The position numbers were made by a program, and so were the translations under genes. From Opitutia bacterium (GTDB lineage: Bacteria; Verrucomicrobiota; Verrucomicrobiia; Opitutales; Seribacteraceae), in contig PCBO01000004.1 in the NCBI GenBank assembly GCA_002730975.1, positions 1-64,000 on the forward strand: a stretch of DNA of 64,000 nt, in the 5' to 3' direction. Below, piece after piece: positions 63,901-64,000 of this stretch. A model generated the notes under the pieces. It had not been told where the DNA came from. It saw nothing but the letters and a program-made list of their open reading frames with translations, and searched no databases. Every line of letters begins with the position of its first letter. The first letter of the stretch is position 1.

Positions 63901-64000
63901 TTCTTGCTCTGAACCTCCCGAAAAACTGATCCAAGTGAAAGCATCGTTTCCAGAAAAGTTTCCATCGGGTACATAGGTTGAGGAATTTGTCAATGGATCG
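60958..64000 (-). CDS. Cadherin-repeat surface protein, partial (N-terminus beyond right edge)
   Basis: At least 1014 residues are open to the window end; the TTG at 63993 is not a credible start because the frame continues upstream. About six cadherin-like repeats (each ~105 residues with an ENQ..V.D(V/L)N.(T/S)D motif, a (FFDINATSG)-like strand and a DxNDAPxF boundary), then two Ig-like/tandem-95 repeats (YRPNANFYGQDSFALRISDG, YTPSASGFYGEDSFTYVIRD). After them comes the LGWTYVS module (GFGYFYQVGQSWVYHEKLGWTYVSS, WMWNEDLGWFW) and a 60-residue tail. Probably exported, large and calcium-binding, acting in adhesion or matrix. The module also ends the beta-propeller protein at 7203. Confidence 0.85.
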   Translation of the reverse strand, partial: DPLTNSSTYVPDGNFSGNDAFTWISFSGGSEQENNVSIIVSEVDDPPVFTSFGGASSTSLSVKENQKYVSDLNGTDAENSALSYSIDSTSVDSSFFDINSTSGNLWFKYAPNYERPLDAGANNTYEVVVVVYEDGNSNNKDTLTLTVIVTNDSDPPEITGRSEVTVFMDEDGSPTSWRDPDLNASDPDGGNLTWSILSNASRGNATFTSASNPPIFTYSPNLDFNGTDTFTLKVTDPTGLSDEIIVTVEVANINDAPSFSTPNTVSVSENQVSVMDVNVSDADLEDIHTYSLSKSEFDGAFFDINATTGFLAFMTPPNFESNSSGNGNNLFTVKVLVTDNTVEAIPVEKLIQVTVLDANDAPIFKSHDGNSSVSLMVPENQLFIVDVNVTDEDGDALTYSLGGSEKDFFEINATGSLSFITPTDYESNASVSRKHIFNLEVNATDGMAVASQIFSIQITNLNDTSPLYPSRDTNGSLLVKVAENGVFVVELNATDLDGATPDYVVSGGGDEALFEVNGTGALSFKVAPDFEIPASKFGGNEYFLEVNATDGLYTVIESVIVQVVDVDEVAPIFPPSWGLLYSTSVQEGNSTHVLDLNASDNNVSVLFYSLVPGKLDNAFFVIDQNVTPPRLEFAESPDFERSRSNVYDLEINASDGLNSSLQLLKAAVSNVNEPPYFIESDFTVNEDSEVQVLKAVDPEGQSVSFSILSPPAYGTLVSGVGSLFYRPNANFYGQDSFALRISDGLLESNRSIVLSVLSLNDKPKAVDDIIVFSGKQASYSLDVTVNDGPNPDPDENFTLSISSNPKFGVVSIQGDKVLYTPSASGFYGEDSFTYVIRDRPTSDSQGLSDSAKVSLMITPLGWNHSNGFGYFYQVGQSWVYHEKLGWTYVSSSILEKQNIWMWNEDLGWFWSGNAFPYGYINDLKSWCYLSLSKPSAPWYYSYASRKWLDADSSSSERLSSLLHSSTSIAEALSVLRGFDGVSETQLSLISTELSLFGESNELIKLGIKVKFAR

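Noticed and set aside
1-64000. CRISPR array, rRNA genes or an intact insertion sequence
   Set aside because: No regularly spaced repeat array, no rRNA-like sequence and no transposase ORF were seen.

Overview
The window looks like a chromosomal segment of a member of the Verrucomicrobiota, probably an aquatic or marine Opitutia-type bacterium. This is inferred from gene content, not from a marker gene: two arylsulfatases, DUF1501 and DUF1080 proteins, an SHD1-thioredoxin fusion, a long Bat-like MoxR/DUF58/VWA operon, a TonB receptor with a YfiR partner, and two large secreted proteins that end in the same Trp/Gly-rich 'LGWTYVS' module. Coding density is high, many genes overlap by ATGA, TGATG or TAATG, and TTG and GTG starts are used.

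Layout. 1-452: an unrecognised gene running off the left edge (minus). 625-1590: HtrA-like serine protease. 1603-4537: TonB receptor and YfiR-like protein (minus operon). 4812-5831: xylose-isomerase-like barrel. 6038-10802: secreted double thioredoxin and a 1199-residue beta-propeller protein. 10808-15578: a tightly coupled minus-strand operon of a MoxR-type AAA+ ATPase, an unrecognised 197-residue protein, a DUF2201-type metallopeptidase/VWA protein and a divergent S-adenosylmethionine synthetase. This is the most unusual gene set here. 15924-21269: a plus-strand sugar-acid operon (UxaA dehydratase, SDR, FAH hydrolase, SDR, LhgO-like oxidase) that fits oxidative L-fucose-type catabolism.

21270-23884: an AT-richer accessory island between a 5' fragment of a tRNA-Leu gene and an intact tRNA-Leu(CAA). 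It has three copies of a repeat with an identical 16-bp core, an inverted 34-bp repeat pair, a Tat-exported Dabb-like protein and a small ribbon-helix-helix-like gene, but no integrase. 24021-24998: secreted coiled-coil protein.

25073-39550: an eight-gene minus operon (TPR/gluzincin protease, DUF4159, MoxR, DUF58, BatA-like VWA, DUF4175-like coiled-coil, VWA/amidotransferase-like membrane protein, caspase-like protein). It probably builds an envelope-associated, ATPase-controlled VWA complex. 39633-41614: MATE transporter and a small DUF4177-type secreted protein. 41731-47651: DUF1501, DUF1080 and two sulfatases, an exported carbohydrate-desulfation set. 47788-48680: a decayed M14 carboxypeptidase gene.

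48840-60026: mostly housekeeping: fatty acid desaturase, D-2-hydroxyacid dehydrogenase, GNAT acetyltransferase, malate dehydrogenase, DAHP synthase, YgfZ, HU (with a clear terminator), galactokinase, alpha/beta hydrolase and MutS. 60080-64000: an outer-membrane beta-barrel and the C-terminal part of a cadherin-repeat surface protein that runs off the right edge. No rRNA, CRISPR array or intact insertion sequence was seen.
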